Assembly (NCBI GenBank): GCA_025128135.1
Contig: JAHLYW010000043.1
Coordinates: 1-64,000 of the forward strand
Origin: Synechococcus sp. CS-1325
GTDB lineage: Bacteria > Cyanobacteriota > Cyanobacteriia > PCC-6307 > Cyanobiaceae
Direction: 5' to 3'
Length of the DNA stretch: 64,000 nucleotides
Part shown: positions 18,210-27,747 of the stretch, in pieces
Numbering within the stretch: position 1 is the first letter of the stretch
Layout: each line of letters begins with the position of its first letter
Notes under the pieces: model-generated
Told to the model about the DNA's origin: nothing
The model's database searches: none
Seen by the model: only the letters and a program-made list of their open reading frames with translations
Translations under genes and position numbers: made by a program

Positions 18210-19894
18210 CGGCTGCCGGGCCGGCGGGTCGAGCACAACAGCCGTGGCACGGTCCCCTGGCGGAGGCGATGGCCGAAGCCTTGCCCCGGCTCTATGGAGT
18301 GGCGCCCGACCCCCTGCTGTGTGAACTGATCAGGGCCCTCACCGCGGCCCTGGAGCGTGGGGAACTGGAACTCGACCTGATTGGCCCGCCCCCGGATGGG
18401 GTATCCGCCGCTGCCTGGCCGGCCGGCCACGGCGCCGCCCTGGAGCGATCGGGCCTGGCGGCAGTCAGCAGTGATCCGGCTGATCCACCAGCGCCGCTCG
18501 TGGCAACGGCGACGGGAGGAATCGCCTGGCGCCGCTGGTACGAGCAGCAGGAATCGGTGCTTGCGGCTCTCCAGGAGCGGGCCCTTGCTCCCCGCCTTGA
18601 GCTGGTGGCAGCAACAGCCCAGAGCCAGGTCGCAGCAGAGATCAGCCTTCGCAACGGGCTCGACCCGCAGCAACAACGCGCCCTGCAGGCCCTGCTGCAG
18701 CATCAGCTCGTGGTGCTCGGCGGTGGACCCGGAACCGGGAAAACCTCCACCGTGGTGGCGATGCTGGCGGCGGTGATCAGCCTCAACCCAGGTCTGCGGA
18801 CCTGGTTGGCAGCACCCACAGGCAAAGCCTCCAGCCGGCTGAAGCGGGCCATCGAAGATCGCTGCGCCGTGCTGCCGGAAAGCCTGGCTCTGGCCTTGCG
18901 GGCCCTGCCCTGCAGCACACTTCACCGCCTGCTCGAAAGCAATGGGGAGCGGTTTGGCCGTAACCGCAATCATCCCCTCGCCGTCGATCTGCTGGTTGTC
19001 GATGAAGCGTCGATGCTCGACCTCAACCTGGCAACCGCCCTGCTCGACGCCCTGCCGCCCCAGGCCCAGCTTCTGCTGGTGGGAGACCCGGCCCAGCTGC
19101 CACCGGTGGGAGCCGGAGCGATCCTGAGCGAACTGCATCGACCGGAGCGCTGGCAACAGCTGGGCGAGGCTGCCGTTGAGCTCGGCACCACCTATCGCAA
19201 TGCCGGTGCCATTGCCGGCGTTGCCTCGCTGCTGCGCCATGGGGACCGTTCCGCTGTCCTGGAGCGACTGGATCGCCTCAGCCCGGCTGACAACCTCAGC
19301 TGGCTGAGAAGCCCCACGCTCCGATTGCCGCTGGAACTGGAGAAACGCATGCTGGAGCAGCAGCGGGAACTGAGCCGCCTGGCGGAAGGCTTCAGCCTCG
19401 ATGATCCCCACACAGCAGACGTGTTGCTGCAGCAACTTGAGGCCTTCATGGTGCTCTCCCCTCTGCGGCGGGGGCCATGGGGGGTGGAAGAACTCAACCG
19501 CCGGCTGTTGGGGGAACGGTTCAACGGTGGACCTTCGCGCTGGCCCCCCGGCACTCCGGTGATCTGCACCCGCAATCAGGAGGAGGCAGATCTCGCGAAT
19601 GGAGACGTGGGAGTGGTGGTGCAGCCATCCGGAGGGGCTGTCCTGTTCGCGGCTGCAGGCGGCAGGACGCCAGCTGAGCCGAAGCTGATTCACCCAGCCC
19701 GGCTGGAAGGAGCCGCCGCTGCTTTTGCCCTCACCATCCACAAGGCCCAGGGGAGTGAATACGAAACCGTCTGCCTGCTGATGCCAGTCACCCAGCATCC
19801 TGATCCACGATCCCTCTACACAGGACTGACCCGGGCCAGGGATCGCTGTGTGCTGATCACCCCCGAGGGAACCGATTGGTTGCCAGGGGGGTGA
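18206..19894 (+). CDS. recD: RecBCD exonuclease V alpha subunit RecD
   Basis: 562-residue 5'-3' helicase of superfamily 1B. Walker A GGGPGTGKT is at 172-180, LLVVDEASMLDL is motif II, GDPAQLPPVGAGA motif III, and LTIHKAQGSEY with the final YTGLTRARDRC are motifs V and VI. Length suits the RecD1 (RecBCD-bound) type rather than the longer RecD2. It overlaps recB by ATGA and ends 11 bases from the convergent glnN stop, with no terminator hairpin evident between them. Confidence 0.96.
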   Translation: MTAAGPAGRAQQPWHGPLAEAMAEALPRLYGVAPDPLLCELIRALTAALERGELELDLIGPPPDGVSAAAWPAGHGAALERSGLAAVSSDPADPPAPLVATATGGIAWRRWYEQQESVLAALQERALAPRLELVAATAQSQVAAEISLRNGLDPQQQRALQALLQHQLVVLGGGPGTGKTSTVVAMLAAVISLNPGLRTWLAAPTGKASSRLKRAIEDRCAVLPESLALALRALPCSTLHRLLESNGERFGRNRNHPLAVDLLVVDEASMLDLNLATALLDALPPQAQLLLVGDPAQLPPVGAGAILSELHRPERWQQLGEAAVELGTTYRNAGAIAGVASLLRHGDRSAVLERLDRLSPADNLSWLRSPTLRLPLELEKRMLEQQRELSRLAEGFSLDDPHTADVLLQQLEAFMVLSPLRRGPWGVEELNRRLLGERFNGGPSRWPPGTPVICTRNQEEADLANGDVGVVVQPSGGAVLFAAAGGRTPAEPKLIHPARLEGAAAAFALTIHKAQGSEYETVCLLMPVTQHPDPRSLYTGLTRARDRCVLITPEGTDWLPGG

Positions 19895-19905
19895 TCAGCT
19901 GTGGC

Positions 19906-22077
19906 TCAACGGACGAACAGCATCTCCTGATAGGTGGGCAGGGGCCAGATCGCATCATCCACGAGCGTTTCCAGGCCATCGACGGCTTCCCGCAGGGTTT
20001 CCATCAAGGGCAACAGGGTGTGGGCGCAGTGGTTCATGTGGGCCTGGGCATCGCCGTGGGGTGGGCTGGCGATGGCCTCTTCCAGCTTCGTGCAGGTCTG
20101 GAGCAGCTGCTGGTTGAGGCTGGCGATCTTGCCTGCCATCGCCCGGTCTGGGGGAAGGCCGAGGTTTTCCTGGTGGTGCAGGGAGCTGGAGAGCTGGCCC
20201 AGATAGGTCATGACGGCCGGGTACACCTGGGTACGGGCCATCTGAAGCGCAAGCTTGGCTTCCACCTCGATCGCCAGCACGTACTGCTCGGCGTAGACCT
20301 CGTAGCGGCTTTCCAGTTCAACGGCACTGAGCACCCCTTCACTGACGAACAACTGGCGGACATCCTCCCGTTGCAGCACGGAGAGAGCATCGGCAGTGGT
20401 GCGGAGATTCTCCAGTCCGCGCTCTTCGACGGCCTTGTGATGCCAGGCCTCGGAGTAGCCGTCGCCGCCGAACACAACCGAACCATGCTCCTGCATGATC
20501 TGCTTGAGCACCGAAAAGGCTGCGTTGGGCAATGTTTCACCCGCCCCGAGCTTGGCTTCCAGCTGATCGGCCACGAAGCGGAGCGAATCGGCCAGGATCG
20601 TGTTCATCGCCACCAGGGGCCCCGCCACCGACTGGTTGGAGCCGACGGCCCGGAACTCGAAGCGATTGCCGGTGAAGGCGAAGGGTGATGTGCGGTTCCG
20701 ATCGCCTGGATCCTTGGGGAATTCAGGCAGGGTGTCGACACCGAGCTGCATCACCCCGGCGGTGGCGGATCCGGTCACTTCGCCTTCGAGGATCTGCCTG
20801 TAGACATCTTCCAGCTGGCTGCCGAGGTAGACCGAGATGATCGCAGGTGGGGCTTCGTTGGCCCCGAGCCGGTGGTCGTTGCCGGCCGTGGCCACCACGG
20901 CCCTCAGCAGGGGGCCATAGAGATGGACGCCGCGAATCACGGCTCCACAGAACAGCAGGAACTGCATGTTCTCGTGGGGGGTGTTGCCGGGATCCAGAAG
21001 GTTGCCCTGGGTGGCATTGCCCACCGACCAGTTGACGTGCTTTCCGGAGCCGTTGATGCCTTCGAACGGCTTTTCGTGCAGCAGGCAGTTCATGCCGTGC
21101 TTCCGAGCGGTGTTCTTCAGCAGGGTCATCGTGAGCTGCTGGTGATCGGTGGCCACGTTGGCAGCCTCGAAGAAGGGGGCGAGCTCGAACTGGCCCGGCG
21201 CCACTTCGTTGTGACGGGTCTTGGCGGGAATGCCGAGGGTGTACATCTGCCGCTCCACGTCTTGCATGAAGACCTGGACCCGCTGAGGGATCGCGCCGAA
21301 ATAGTGATCGTCGAACTGCTGGCCCTTGGCCGAAGGAGTTCCGAACAGGGTGCGGCCGGTGAGCAGGAGATCCGGGCGAAGAGCCACGAAAGCACTGTCC
21401 ACGAGGAAGTATTCCTGCTCGGCGCCGCAGCTGGAGTTGACCGGAGCCACGTCGGTGTAGCCGATCAGCTTGAGCAGCCGCTGGGCCTCGTGGTTCATGG
21501 CCGCATTGGAGCGCAGCAGAGGCGTTTTCTTGTCGAGTGCCTCGCCGGTCCAGGAGATGAAAACGGTGGGGACGCAGAAGGTGACCCCGTTCGGAGTCTC
21601 CATCAGGAAGGCCGGGCTGGTGATGTCCCAGGCGGTGTAACCGCGGGCCTCAAAGGTGGAGCGGATGCCGCCGTTGGGGAAGGAGGAGCCGTCAGGTTCG
21701 CCCTGGACAAGCACCTTGCCGGTGAACTCGGTGATGGTGGATCCGTCACCCTGGACCGAAATGAAGCCGTCGTGCTTTTCGGCGGTGGAGTTGGTGAGCG
21801 GATAGAAGACGTGGGCGTAATAGAGAGCTCCCCGACTCGTTGCCCACTCCTTCATGGCCTGGGCAACCATGTTGGCCACCGAAACATCAAGCTTGCCGCC
21901 CTCCTTGACCGTCTTCTGAACCGACTTGAAGACGTCCTTGGGAAGAGCCGCCTTCATTTTGGCGAGATCAAAAACGTCCTGGGCCCAGAGCTCCTGAAGG
22001 GGTGCATTGGGGGCCGTTGCCGCCGCCGGACGTTCCTGGATTGAACGGAAAGCGGCAAGGCGCTGGGGACTGGGCAT
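19906..22077 (-). CDS. glnN: Glutamine synthetase type III
   Basis: 723 residues, the large hexamer-of-dimers-type glutamine synthetase (GSIII) found in many cyanobacteria in place of, or beside, GlnA. It shows the GSIII features [82 protein letters not shown] and [20 protein letters not shown]. It makes glutamine from glutamate, ammonium and ATP. ATG at 22077. In cyanobacteria glnN is often NtcA-controlled; only a half-matching site is visible upstream. Confidence 0.97.
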   Translation of the reverse strand: MPSPQRLAAFRSIQERPAAATAPNAPLQELWAQDVFDLAKMKAALPKDVFKSVQKTVKEGGKLDVSVANMVAQAMKEWATSRGALYYAHVFYPLTNSTAEKHDGFISVQGDGSTITEFTGKVLVQGEPDGSSFPNGGIRSTFEARGYTAWDITSPAFLMETPNGVTFCVPTVFISWTGEALDKKTPLLRSNAAMNHEAQRLLKLIGYTDVAPVNSSCGAEQEYFLVDSAFVALRPDLLLTGRTLFGTPSAKGQQFDDHYFGAIPQRVQVFMQDVERQMYTLGIPAKTRHNEVAPGQFELAPFFEAANVATDHQQLTMTLLKNTARKHGMNCLLHEKPFEGINGSGKHVNWSVGNATQGNLLDPGNTPHENMQFLLFCGAVIRGVHLYGPLLRAVVATAGNDHRLGANEAPPAIISVYLGSQLEDVYRQILEGEVTGSATAGVMQLGVDTLPEFPKDPGDRNRTSPFAFTGNRFEFRAVGSNQSVAGPLVAMNTILADSLRFVADQLEAKLGAGETLPNAAFSVLKQIMQEHGSVVFGGDGYSEAWHHKAVEERGLENLRTTADALSVLQREDVRQLFVSEGVLSAVELESRYEVYAEQYVLAIEVEAKLALQMARTQVYPAVMTYLGQLSSSLHHQENLGLPPDRAMAGKIASLNQQLLQTCTKLEEAIASPPHGDAQAHMNHCAHTLLPLMETLREAVDGLETLVDDAIWPLPTYQEMLFVR

Positions 22078-22203
22078 GGGTCAGGAATTTGGCTCGGTTT
22101 GCATCTTTGGCTGCGGCGAGGCGCTGAGATGAAGCCATTGCTACCGAACCCCCGGGCCGGGCTGATGGGAGAGACTGAAGGAGCAACAACGAGCTCGGCC
22201 CTC

Positions 22204-22425
22204 ATGATCCGCTACTACCTGCTCTTGCCGGATCCGACAGGAGGTGAGGCCACGCTGGGGCGGATGCTCGAAGACCGTTCGGAAGCCTGCTTCGACGGCT
22301 CGGCCACGCCGCCCAGCTGGCAGACCTGCAGCAACCAGATCCAGCGGCGGCTGCACTCCCACGACAAGATCGCCGAGATCAGCCTTGCCCGGGCCCAGGC
22401 CTGGAAACCGTCCGCCTTTTCCTGA
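22204..22425 (+). CDS. Small conserved hypothetical protein (73 aa)
   Basis: 73 residues from ATG 22204 (MIRYYLLLPDPTGGEATLGR; CFDGSATPPSWQTCSNQIQR; LHSHDKIAEISLARAQAW). Soluble, with two cysteines and no signal peptide. The open frame extends to 22099 but the upstream part is not protein-like. It is divergent from glnN and stops 3 bases before the cupin gene, so they form a pair. Family not recognised. Confidence 0.6.
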   Translation: MIRYYLLLPDPTGGEATLGRMLEDRSEACFDGSATPPSWQTCSNQIQRRLHSHDKIAEISLARAQAWKPSAFS

Positions 22426-22428
22426 GCT

Positions 22429-22794
22429 GTGCCCCCCTTCGAAGCAGAACGCTGTGAACGACCCTGGGGGTGGTTCGAATGCCTGGTCAGCGGCCCTGGT
22501 TATCAGGTGAAGCGGCTTCAGCTCAAAGCGGGCCAGCGGATCAGCCTGCAGCGCCACCAGCAGCGCAGCGAGCACTGGGTGGTGATTGAGGGTGCGGGAA
22601 CGCTGGAATGCGATGGGCAGGTCATCGAAGCGGAGCAGGGCACCCGCCTGCTGATTCCCCTGGGCGCTGTGCACAGGGCCACGGCAGGCGCCATCCCTCT
22701 GGCGATCCTGGAGGTTCAGATCGGATCGAGGCTCGACGAAGACGACATCGAGCGACTCGCCGACGATTACGGACGGATGGCCTCACTCCGCTGA
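22429..22794 (+). CDS. Phosphomannose isomerase type II-like cupin protein
   Basis: 121 residues matching the C-terminal cupin of mannose-6-phosphate isomerase/GDP-mannose pyrophosphorylase: ERPWGWFECLVSGPGYQVKR, then LQLKAGQRISLQRHQQRSEHW, LLIPLGAVHRA and LEVQIGSRLDEDDIERLADDYGR. The RHQQRSEHW and VHR histidines would bind the metal. Stand-alone versions next to small hypothetical genes are common in cyanobacteria. GTG start at 22429. Isomerase activity is likely but not certain for a single-domain form. Confidence 0.88.
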   Translation: MPPFEAERCERPWGWFECLVSGPGYQVKRLQLKAGQRISLQRHQQRSEHWVVIEGAGTLECDGQVIEAEQGTRLLIPLGAVHRATAGAIPLAILEVQIGSRLDEDDIERLADDYGRMASLR

Positions 22795-22825
22795 AGCATC
22801 CGGGAGTGGGTGGAGTGCCTGGTGA

Positions 22826-22950
22826 TACAATTCTTCTTCACCCTTTGATTAAGGGCAAGGCAGTCTTGCTTCAGGCCCAATAGGCCAAAGATTTGGATCG
22901 CTGCCGGCCTGCGTTGAAGGACATTCCAGGCCAACGCCTCCACAATCTCC
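22826..22950 (+). promoter_or_regulatory. Probable -10 box and structured leader of the DEAD-box helicase gene
   Basis: TACAAT (22826-22831), preceded by GA, is a good -10 hexamer; no convincing -35 is present. The region to the GTG at 22951 contains a CCCTT-TGATT-AAGGG hairpin (22841-22855) and a GGCC-CAAT-AGGCC type element further down. Neither is followed by a T-run, so they belong to a leader of about 115 nt rather than a terminator. Cyanobacterial cold-induced RNA helicase mRNAs are known to have long regulated leaders; that this one is cold-regulated is inference. Confidence 0.4.
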
Positions 22951-24849
22951 GTGACCCAGCCTTCCGCTTGCGAGAGCTTCGCGTGCTCTTCCGACAACCT
23001 CACGACTTCCGACAACCTCACCACGTCAGACGCCACCACCACGTCAGACACGATCAGCGAACAGGTGAGCGTCCATCCTGAGCCGGATTCCCTGATCCCT
23101 GCCGAGCCTCTCCAAACGGCCGCTCCCTTGATCTCCGTCTCTGGCACCCCAGGCGGCTTCGATGGCTTCGGCCTCAGCGCTCCCCTGCTTGAAGCCGTCG
23201 AAGCCTGCGGTTACACCACTCCCTCGCCCATCCAGAAAGCGGCGATTCCCGAACTGATGCTGGGCCGCGATCTGGTCGGACAAGCCCAGACGGGAACAGG
23301 CAAGACAGCGGCTTTTGCCCTCCCCCTGCTCTCACGGCTCGACCCAAGCCAACGCACCCCCCAGGTACTCGTTCTCACCCCGACCCGGGAGCTGGCTCTG
23401 CAGGTGGCCGAAGCGTTCAACACCTACGCCAGCAAGCTGCCCCAGGTGCGCGTCCTGCCGATCTACGGCGGCGCCGACTTCCGTGATCAGATCGTGCGCT
23501 TGCGACGTGGTGTCCAGGTGGTGGTGGGAACACCGGGCCGGGTGATGGATCACATGCGCCAGGGAACACTCGATCTGTCCGGGCTGCGCAGCCTCGTGCT
23601 CGACGAAGCCGACGAAATGCTCCGGATGGGGTTCATCGACGATGTCGAATGGGTGCTTGAGAAGCTTCCCGAACAGCGGCAGGTTGTGCTGTTCTCCGCC
23701 ACCATGCCTGCGGAGATTCGGCGCCTTTCACGCCAATACCTCAAGGACCCCGCAGAAGTCACCATCCGCCAGAAAGGCGCCGAATCGAGCACGATTCGCC
23801 AGCGTCATCTGATCGTGAACGGCTCCCAGAAACTCGAGGCCCTCACCAGAGTTCTGGAAGCAGAAAGCAGTGAGGGTGTGATCATCTTCGCCCGCACCAA
23901 GGCGATCACCCTGGCCGTCACTGAAGCCCTCGAGCAACACGGCTACGACGTGGCCGTCCTGAATGGCGATGTTCCCCAGTCGCAGCGTGAGCGCACCGTC
24001 GAGCGGCTGCGCAGCGGCCAGGTGAACGTGCTGGTGGCCACGGATGTGGCCGCCCGGGGCCTCGATGTCGAGCGGATCACCCTGGTGATCAATTACGACA
24101 TTCCCTTCGACAGTGAGGCCTACGTCCACCGGATCGGCCGTACCGGACGAGCCGGCCGCCAGGGCGATGCGATCCTGTTCCTCACCCCTCGGGAGCGCCG
24201 CTTCCTGACCGGTCTGGAGCGTGCGGTGGGCAAGCCGATCGAGCCGATGGCGGTTCCCAGCAATGCCGACATCAACCAGAACAGGCTCGACCGTCTGCGC
24301 CTGGAGCTCACCACCCTGGTCCAGCAGCCCCGCGCTGCCGAGCAGGAGCTGGCCCTGCTCAGCGAGATCCTCCAACGGGTGGGAGGCGAGATCGAGGCAA
24401 GCCCGGAGCAGCTGGCTCTGGCTGCCCTCCAGCTTGCTGTCGGCACCAAGCCCCTGCTGGTTCATGGCAACGAAGACTGGCAACGCTCCACCGGCCAGCG
24501 TGATCGGGAACGCAGCCGCGATGACGACGACCGTCGTGGTGAGCGGCGGCGGCCCGATCGGCAGGGTCGCGATGGGTTCTCCAGGCAGGATGGGCCCTCC
24601 GTGCCGGATGCCGATATGGACCGGTTCCGGATCGAAGTGGGCTGGCGCGACCACGTCAAGCCGGGCAACATCGTCGGCGCCATCGCCAATGAGGCCGGTC
24701 TCGCCGGTCGCAGCATCGGGCGCATCCAGATCTTCGACACCCACAGCACGATCGATCTGCCCCAGGGAATGCCGGATGATGTGTTCACGGCGTTGAAGCA
24801 GCTGCGGGTCATGAACAAGGAACTTCAGATCAGCCGCCTCTCCAGCTGA
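22951..24849 (+). CDS. DEAD-box ATP-dependent RNA helicase (DeaD/CsdA/CrhR type)
   Basis: 632 residues. The Q motif FDGFGLSAPLLEA...TTPSPIQ lies at 70-96, AQTGTGKT at 112-119, then PTRELA, TPGRVMDH, DEAD, SAT, and HRIGRTGRAGR. After the two RecA-like domains comes a charged Arg/Asp linker (RDRERSRDDDDRRGERRRPD) and a C-terminal DbpA-like RNA-binding domain (FRIEVGWRDHVKPGNIVGAI; IQIFDTHSTIDLP). It likely remodels structured RNA and ribosome precursors, especially in the cold. GTG start; the N-terminus has a Thr/Ser/Asp 6-residue repeat. Confidence 0.94.
   Translation: MTQPSACESFACSSDNLTTSDNLTTSDATTTSDTISEQVSVHPEPDSLIPAEPLQTAAPLISVSGTPGGFDGFGLSAPLLEAVEACGYTTPSPIQKAAIPELMLGRDLVGQAQTGTGKTAAFALPLLSRLDPSQRTPQVLVLTPTRELALQVAEAFNTYASKLPQVRVLPIYGGADFRDQIVRLRRGVQVVVGTPGRVMDHMRQGTLDLSGLRSLVLDEADEMLRMGFIDDVEWVLEKLPEQRQVVLFSATMPAEIRRLSRQYLKDPAEVTIRQKGAESSTIRQRHLIVNGSQKLEALTRVLEAESSEGVIIFARTKAITLAVTEALEQHGYDVAVLNGDVPQSQRERTVERLRSGQVNVLVATDVAARGLDVERITLVINYDIPFDSEAYVHRIGRTGRAGRQGDAILFLTPRERRFLTGLERAVGKPIEPMAVPSNADINQNRLDRLRLELTTLVQQPRAAEQELALLSEILQRVGGEIEASPEQLALAALQLAVGTKPLLVHGNEDWQRSTGQRDRERSRDDDDRRGERRRPDRQGRDGFSRQDGPSVPDADMDRFRIEVGWRDHVKPGNIVGAIANEAGLAGRSIGRIQIFDTHSTIDLPQGMPDDVFTALKQLRVMNKELQISRLSS
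22993..23046 (+). repeat. Three tandem 18-bp units in the helicase gene
   Basis: Units at 22993-23010, 23011-23028 and 23029-23046 all begin GAC and encode DNLTTS, DNLTTS and DATTTS, followed by DTIS. The unit length is a multiple of three, so copy-number change would keep the reading frame. Confidence 0.85.
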
Positions 24850-24874
24850 CGCCTTCCCTTTGATCGAGCAACCC

Positions 24875-25207
24875 ATGCGCCGAGCACCGGATTTCGTCCC
24901 ATCGTCCGACCAGAGGATGCGATACGTTCCCGGCTGGCTGGCTGTGGTCTCGGCCTTTTCCCTGATGCCGCTGGTTGCACTGGTGGGCACTGAGAAGGCT
25001 CAGGCCCAGAGCAAGGACGAGGTTGTGGTCGAGCGACTCTGCCTGGCTGGATTCAGCGCTGCCTTCCAGGCCGCCGGCAAAGTGGCACCACCAGGAATGA
25101 GCACCTACACCTGCTCCTGTTTCCTCGATCAGATCAATCAGGGGAGTGGACTGGATGCCGCCCAGTCCACCTGCCGAAAACGCACACAGGAACGGTTCAG
25201 GATGTGA
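24875..25207 (+). CDS. Small secreted cysteine-containing protein (hypothetical)
   Basis: 110 residues from ATG 24875, or 96 from ATG 24917, which would give a more normal signal peptide (MRYVPGWLAVVSAFSLMPLV, cleavage near AQA). The mature part has four cysteines (ERLCLAGF; YTCSCFLDQI; STCRKRT), fitting disulfide bonds in the periplasm. It follows the helicase gene by 25 bases. I do not recognise a named family. Confidence 0.65.
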   Translation: MRRAPDFVPSSDQRMRYVPGWLAVVSAFSLMPLVALVGTEKAQAQSKDEVVVERLCLAGFSAAFQAAGKVAPPGMSTYTCSCFLDQINQGSGLDAAQSTCRKRTQERFRM

Positions 25208-25223
25208 TCATCGCAGCCCTCCC

Positions 25224-25424
25224 TCAGGCGGTCTGGCCGGTCAGGCCGTCGGTGCAGAGGCAGGACACTTCCTCCAGGGATAGTCTTTCCAAGCTGGCGA
25301 CGAACGCGTATTGAACTTCAGGGGTTTCGGTGCGAATCAGCGTTTGGAGCAGGTCAAAACGGTCGGCGAATGCAAGCTCTCCGCTCTCACTCCAAGCCAG
25401 ACTCCAGGCAACGGGCGAAGCCAT
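25224..25424 (-). CDS. Small hypothetical protein (66 aa)
   Basis: 66 residues from ATG 25424 (MASPVAWSLAWSESGELAFA; DRFDLLQTLIRTETPEVQYA). Composition is protein-like: acidic, with alternating hydrophobic residues, a helical C-terminal half and two cysteines near the end. It converges with the secreted protein gene, 16 bases apart. No family recognised; the open frame to 25517 is not coding-like. Confidence 0.5.
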   Translation of the reverse strand: MASPVAWSLAWSESGELAFADRFDLLQTLIRTETPEVQYAFVASLERLSLEEVSCLCTDGLTGQTA

Positions 25425-25563
25425 GGGGTGAAATCGCAACGTTAGGGTTTCAGCACAATGAACCCAGATGGGCCAAATTGGCAACGCGTTTTTCGATCTC
25501 TTCGGATTTTCTTCCAATGCATCCCAGGGCTGGCCCCAGGGTGAATCACGCTAATTGATGGAT

Positions 25564-25758
25564 TCAGAGCCTGCCGTCCTGCAGCTCGTCGAGATCAAGA
25601 CTCAGATCCCGTGTCCAGCCCTGGGAGCGCAAGCTGGCGGCGGGCTCAAGCAGAAGCAGTTCGCCCTCGCGCTGCTCAGGCAATGAAGCGCGCAGGTGTC
25701 GACGGCGCAGTTTGGCCGTCCAGCGCTGGAACCGTGTGAAAGAGCGTGAGCGAGTCAA
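25564..25758 (-). CDS. Possible small basic protein (64 aa)
   Basis: From TTG 25758 the frame encodes LTRSRSFTRFQRWTAKLRRR followed by HLRASLPEQREGELLLLEPA: a basic first half and an acidic second half. There is no ATG or GTG for this start, and an ATG at 25821 would add 21 unlikely residues. Family unknown; kept because the composition is unlike a shadow frame. Confidence 0.4.
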   Translation of the reverse strand: MTRSRSFTRFQRWTAKLRRRHLRASLPEQREGELLLLEPAASLRSQGWTRDLSLDLDELQDGRL

Positions 25759-25851
25759 CGGATCTGCTCCAATTGGAGTCTTTCCCGTTCTAGTGGCGCC
25801 GGCTGGGCAAAAACAGCTCATTTCAAACCGATCCTGAATTCCGCCTTCCGC

Positions 25852-27648
25852 ATGGCTGCATCACCCGAGCATCCCGCCCTGGCCCGTCTGCTGGCCACGC
25901 TCGCACCCCATCGACGCCTGGTCTGGCTGGCTGCCACCTGCTCGGTGCTCAACAAGCTCTTCGACCTGGCCCCACCGGTGTTGATCGGCCTGGCCGTCGA
26001 TGTGGTGGTGCGGCAGCAGTCGTCCTGGCTGGCGGCTTTCGGCTTCAGCAGCGTTCCCAGCCAGCTGGCGGTGCTGGGGGTGCTCTCCTTTCTGATCTGG
26101 AGCGCCGAATCCCTGTTCGAATACCTCTACGGCCTGCTTTGGCGCAACCTGGCCCAGACCGTGCAGCATGAGCTTCGCCTCGACGCCTACGACCATCTCC
26201 AGCGGCTTGAGATGGCCTTTTTCGAAGCGGGCAGCAGCGGAGGGCTGCTGGCCATTCTCAACGACGACATCAACCAGTTGGAGCGCTTCCTCGACCACGG
26301 CGCCAACGAGGTTCTGCAGCTGATCACCACGGTGCTGGCCGTGGGTGGCGCCATGCTGGTTCTCTCACCCGGCGTGGCTGGAGTCGCCTTTCTGCCGATC
26401 CCGGCGATTCTCTGGGGCTCCCTGCTGTTTCAGAAACGGCTGGCCCCCCGCTATCGCGACGTGCGCGATCGGGCCAGCGATCTCAACAGCAGCCTGGTCA
26501 ACAACCTGGGCGGCATGCTCACGATCAAGAGTTACGCCGCCGAGTCCTGGGAACTGGAGCGGATCGGCCGGCAGAGCGAGGCCTACCGGAGCAGCAACCG
26601 CCACGCCATTCGGCTCTCGGCGGCCTTCATCCCTCTGATCCGCTTCGCGATCCTGTTCGCCTTCGTGGCGATCCTGGTGATCGGCGGCCTCCAGGCCTGG
26701 CAGGGGGCGATCGCGATTGGCAGCTACAGCTTTCTCGTCTTCATCACCCAGCGGCTGCTGTGGCCGCTCACCACCCTCGGCCGCACCCTCGATGACTACC
26801 AGCGCGCCATGGCCTCCACCGACAGGGTGCTTGACCTGCTGGCCACCCCGGTGGCGATCCCCAGCGGTGATCGGCCCCTTCCCCTGGCGGCGGTGCGCGG
26901 AGCACTGGAGTTCCTGGATGTGAGCTTCGGCTACGCCGGACGGGAATCCCTGCTGAAGGGCTTCGATCTGACCATTCCCGCCGGTCACACGATCGGAATC
27001 GTCGGGGCCACCGGCTCCGGAAAGAGCACGCTCGTCAAGCTGTTGTTGCGGCTCTACGAGGTGGATCAAGGAGAGATCCGGCTGGATGGGGTACCGATCC
27101 GCAGTCTCAGGCTGGGCGACCTGCGGCGAGCGATCGGGCTGGTCAGTCAGGAGGTGTTCCTGTTCCACGGCAGCGTGGCCGAGAACATCGCCTACGGCAG
27201 CTTTGACGCCACCCCGGCGGCCATTGCCCACGCCGCCGCGCTTGCCGAGGCGGCCGGCTTCATCGAGGCGCTGCCCGACGGCTACGCCACGGTGGTGGGA
27301 GAGCGGGGACAGCGGCTTTCCGGAGGCCAGCGCCAGCGGATCGCCCTTGCCCGCGCCATTTTGAAGGATCCACCGGTGCTGATCCTCGATGAAGCCACCG
27401 CCGCGGTGGACAACGAGACAGAAGCCGCCATTCAGCGCTCCCTGGAGTTGATCACCGCTGAGCGCACCACCCTGGTGATTGCCCATCGCCTCAGCACGGT
27501 GCGCCATGCCGACAGGATCGTGGTGATGGAGGAGGGCAGGATCGTCGAGAGCGGCCACCATGACGACCTCCTGCGTCATGGCGGTGTCTACGCCAATCTC
27601 TGGAGGGTGCAGGCCGGGCTGCGGGCCAGCGAAGCCCTGACGGCCTGA
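25852..27648 (+). CDS. ABC transporter, fused permease and ATPase (MsbA/exporter type)
   Basis: 598 residues: a six-helix transmembrane domain (about 1-320) and an ATPase domain. Walker A GATGSGKST is near residue 385, the signature LSGGQRQR near 489, and Walker B VLILDEATAAVD near 507, with the H-loop in IAHRLSTVRHADRI. As a half-size exporter it should act as a dimer, exporting a lipid, peptide or drug; the substrate cannot be read from sequence. ATG at 25852. The next gene follows after 99 bases on the same strand. Confidence 0.92.
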   Translation: MAASPEHPALARLLATLAPHRRLVWLAATCSVLNKLFDLAPPVLIGLAVDVVVRQQSSWLAAFGFSSVPSQLAVLGVLSFLIWSAESLFEYLYGLLWRNLAQTVQHELRLDAYDHLQRLEMAFFEAGSSGGLLAILNDDINQLERFLDHGANEVLQLITTVLAVGGAMLVLSPGVAGVAFLPIPAILWGSLLFQKRLAPRYRDVRDRASDLNSSLVNNLGGMLTIKSYAAESWELERIGRQSEAYRSSNRHAIRLSAAFIPLIRFAILFAFVAILVIGGLQAWQGAIAIGSYSFLVFITQRLLWPLTTLGRTLDDYQRAMASTDRVLDLLATPVAIPSGDRPLPLAAVRGALEFLDVSFGYAGRESLLKGFDLTIPAGHTIGIVGATGSGKSTLVKLLLRLYEVDQGEIRLDGVPIRSLRLGDLRRAIGLVSQEVFLFHGSVAENIAYGSFDATPAAIAHAAALAEAAGFIEALPDGYATVVGERGQRLSGGQRQRIALARAILKDPPVLILDEATAAVDNETEAAIQRSLELITAERTTLVIAHRLSTVRHADRIVVMEEGRIVESGHHDDLLRHGGVYANLWRVQAGLRASEALTA

Positions 27649-27747
27649 GCCGAGCGGAGGGCATGGCCGGCGGCAACGCCGCTGGCTGCCTGGATGTTGC
27701 ACGATGTGAGGGAGGGCTCTCTTTTTCCGCACCAGCTGTGCCCGCCC

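Noticed and set aside
14145..18236. Two minus-strand frames of 673 codons each opposite recB
   Set aside because: Same shadow effect in high-GC DNA; recB motifs are intact on the plus strand.
22078..22203. NtcA-binding site upstream of glnN
   Set aside because: Only GTA-N8-TTC is present, not GTA-N8-TAC, with no properly spaced -10 box; not reported as a site.
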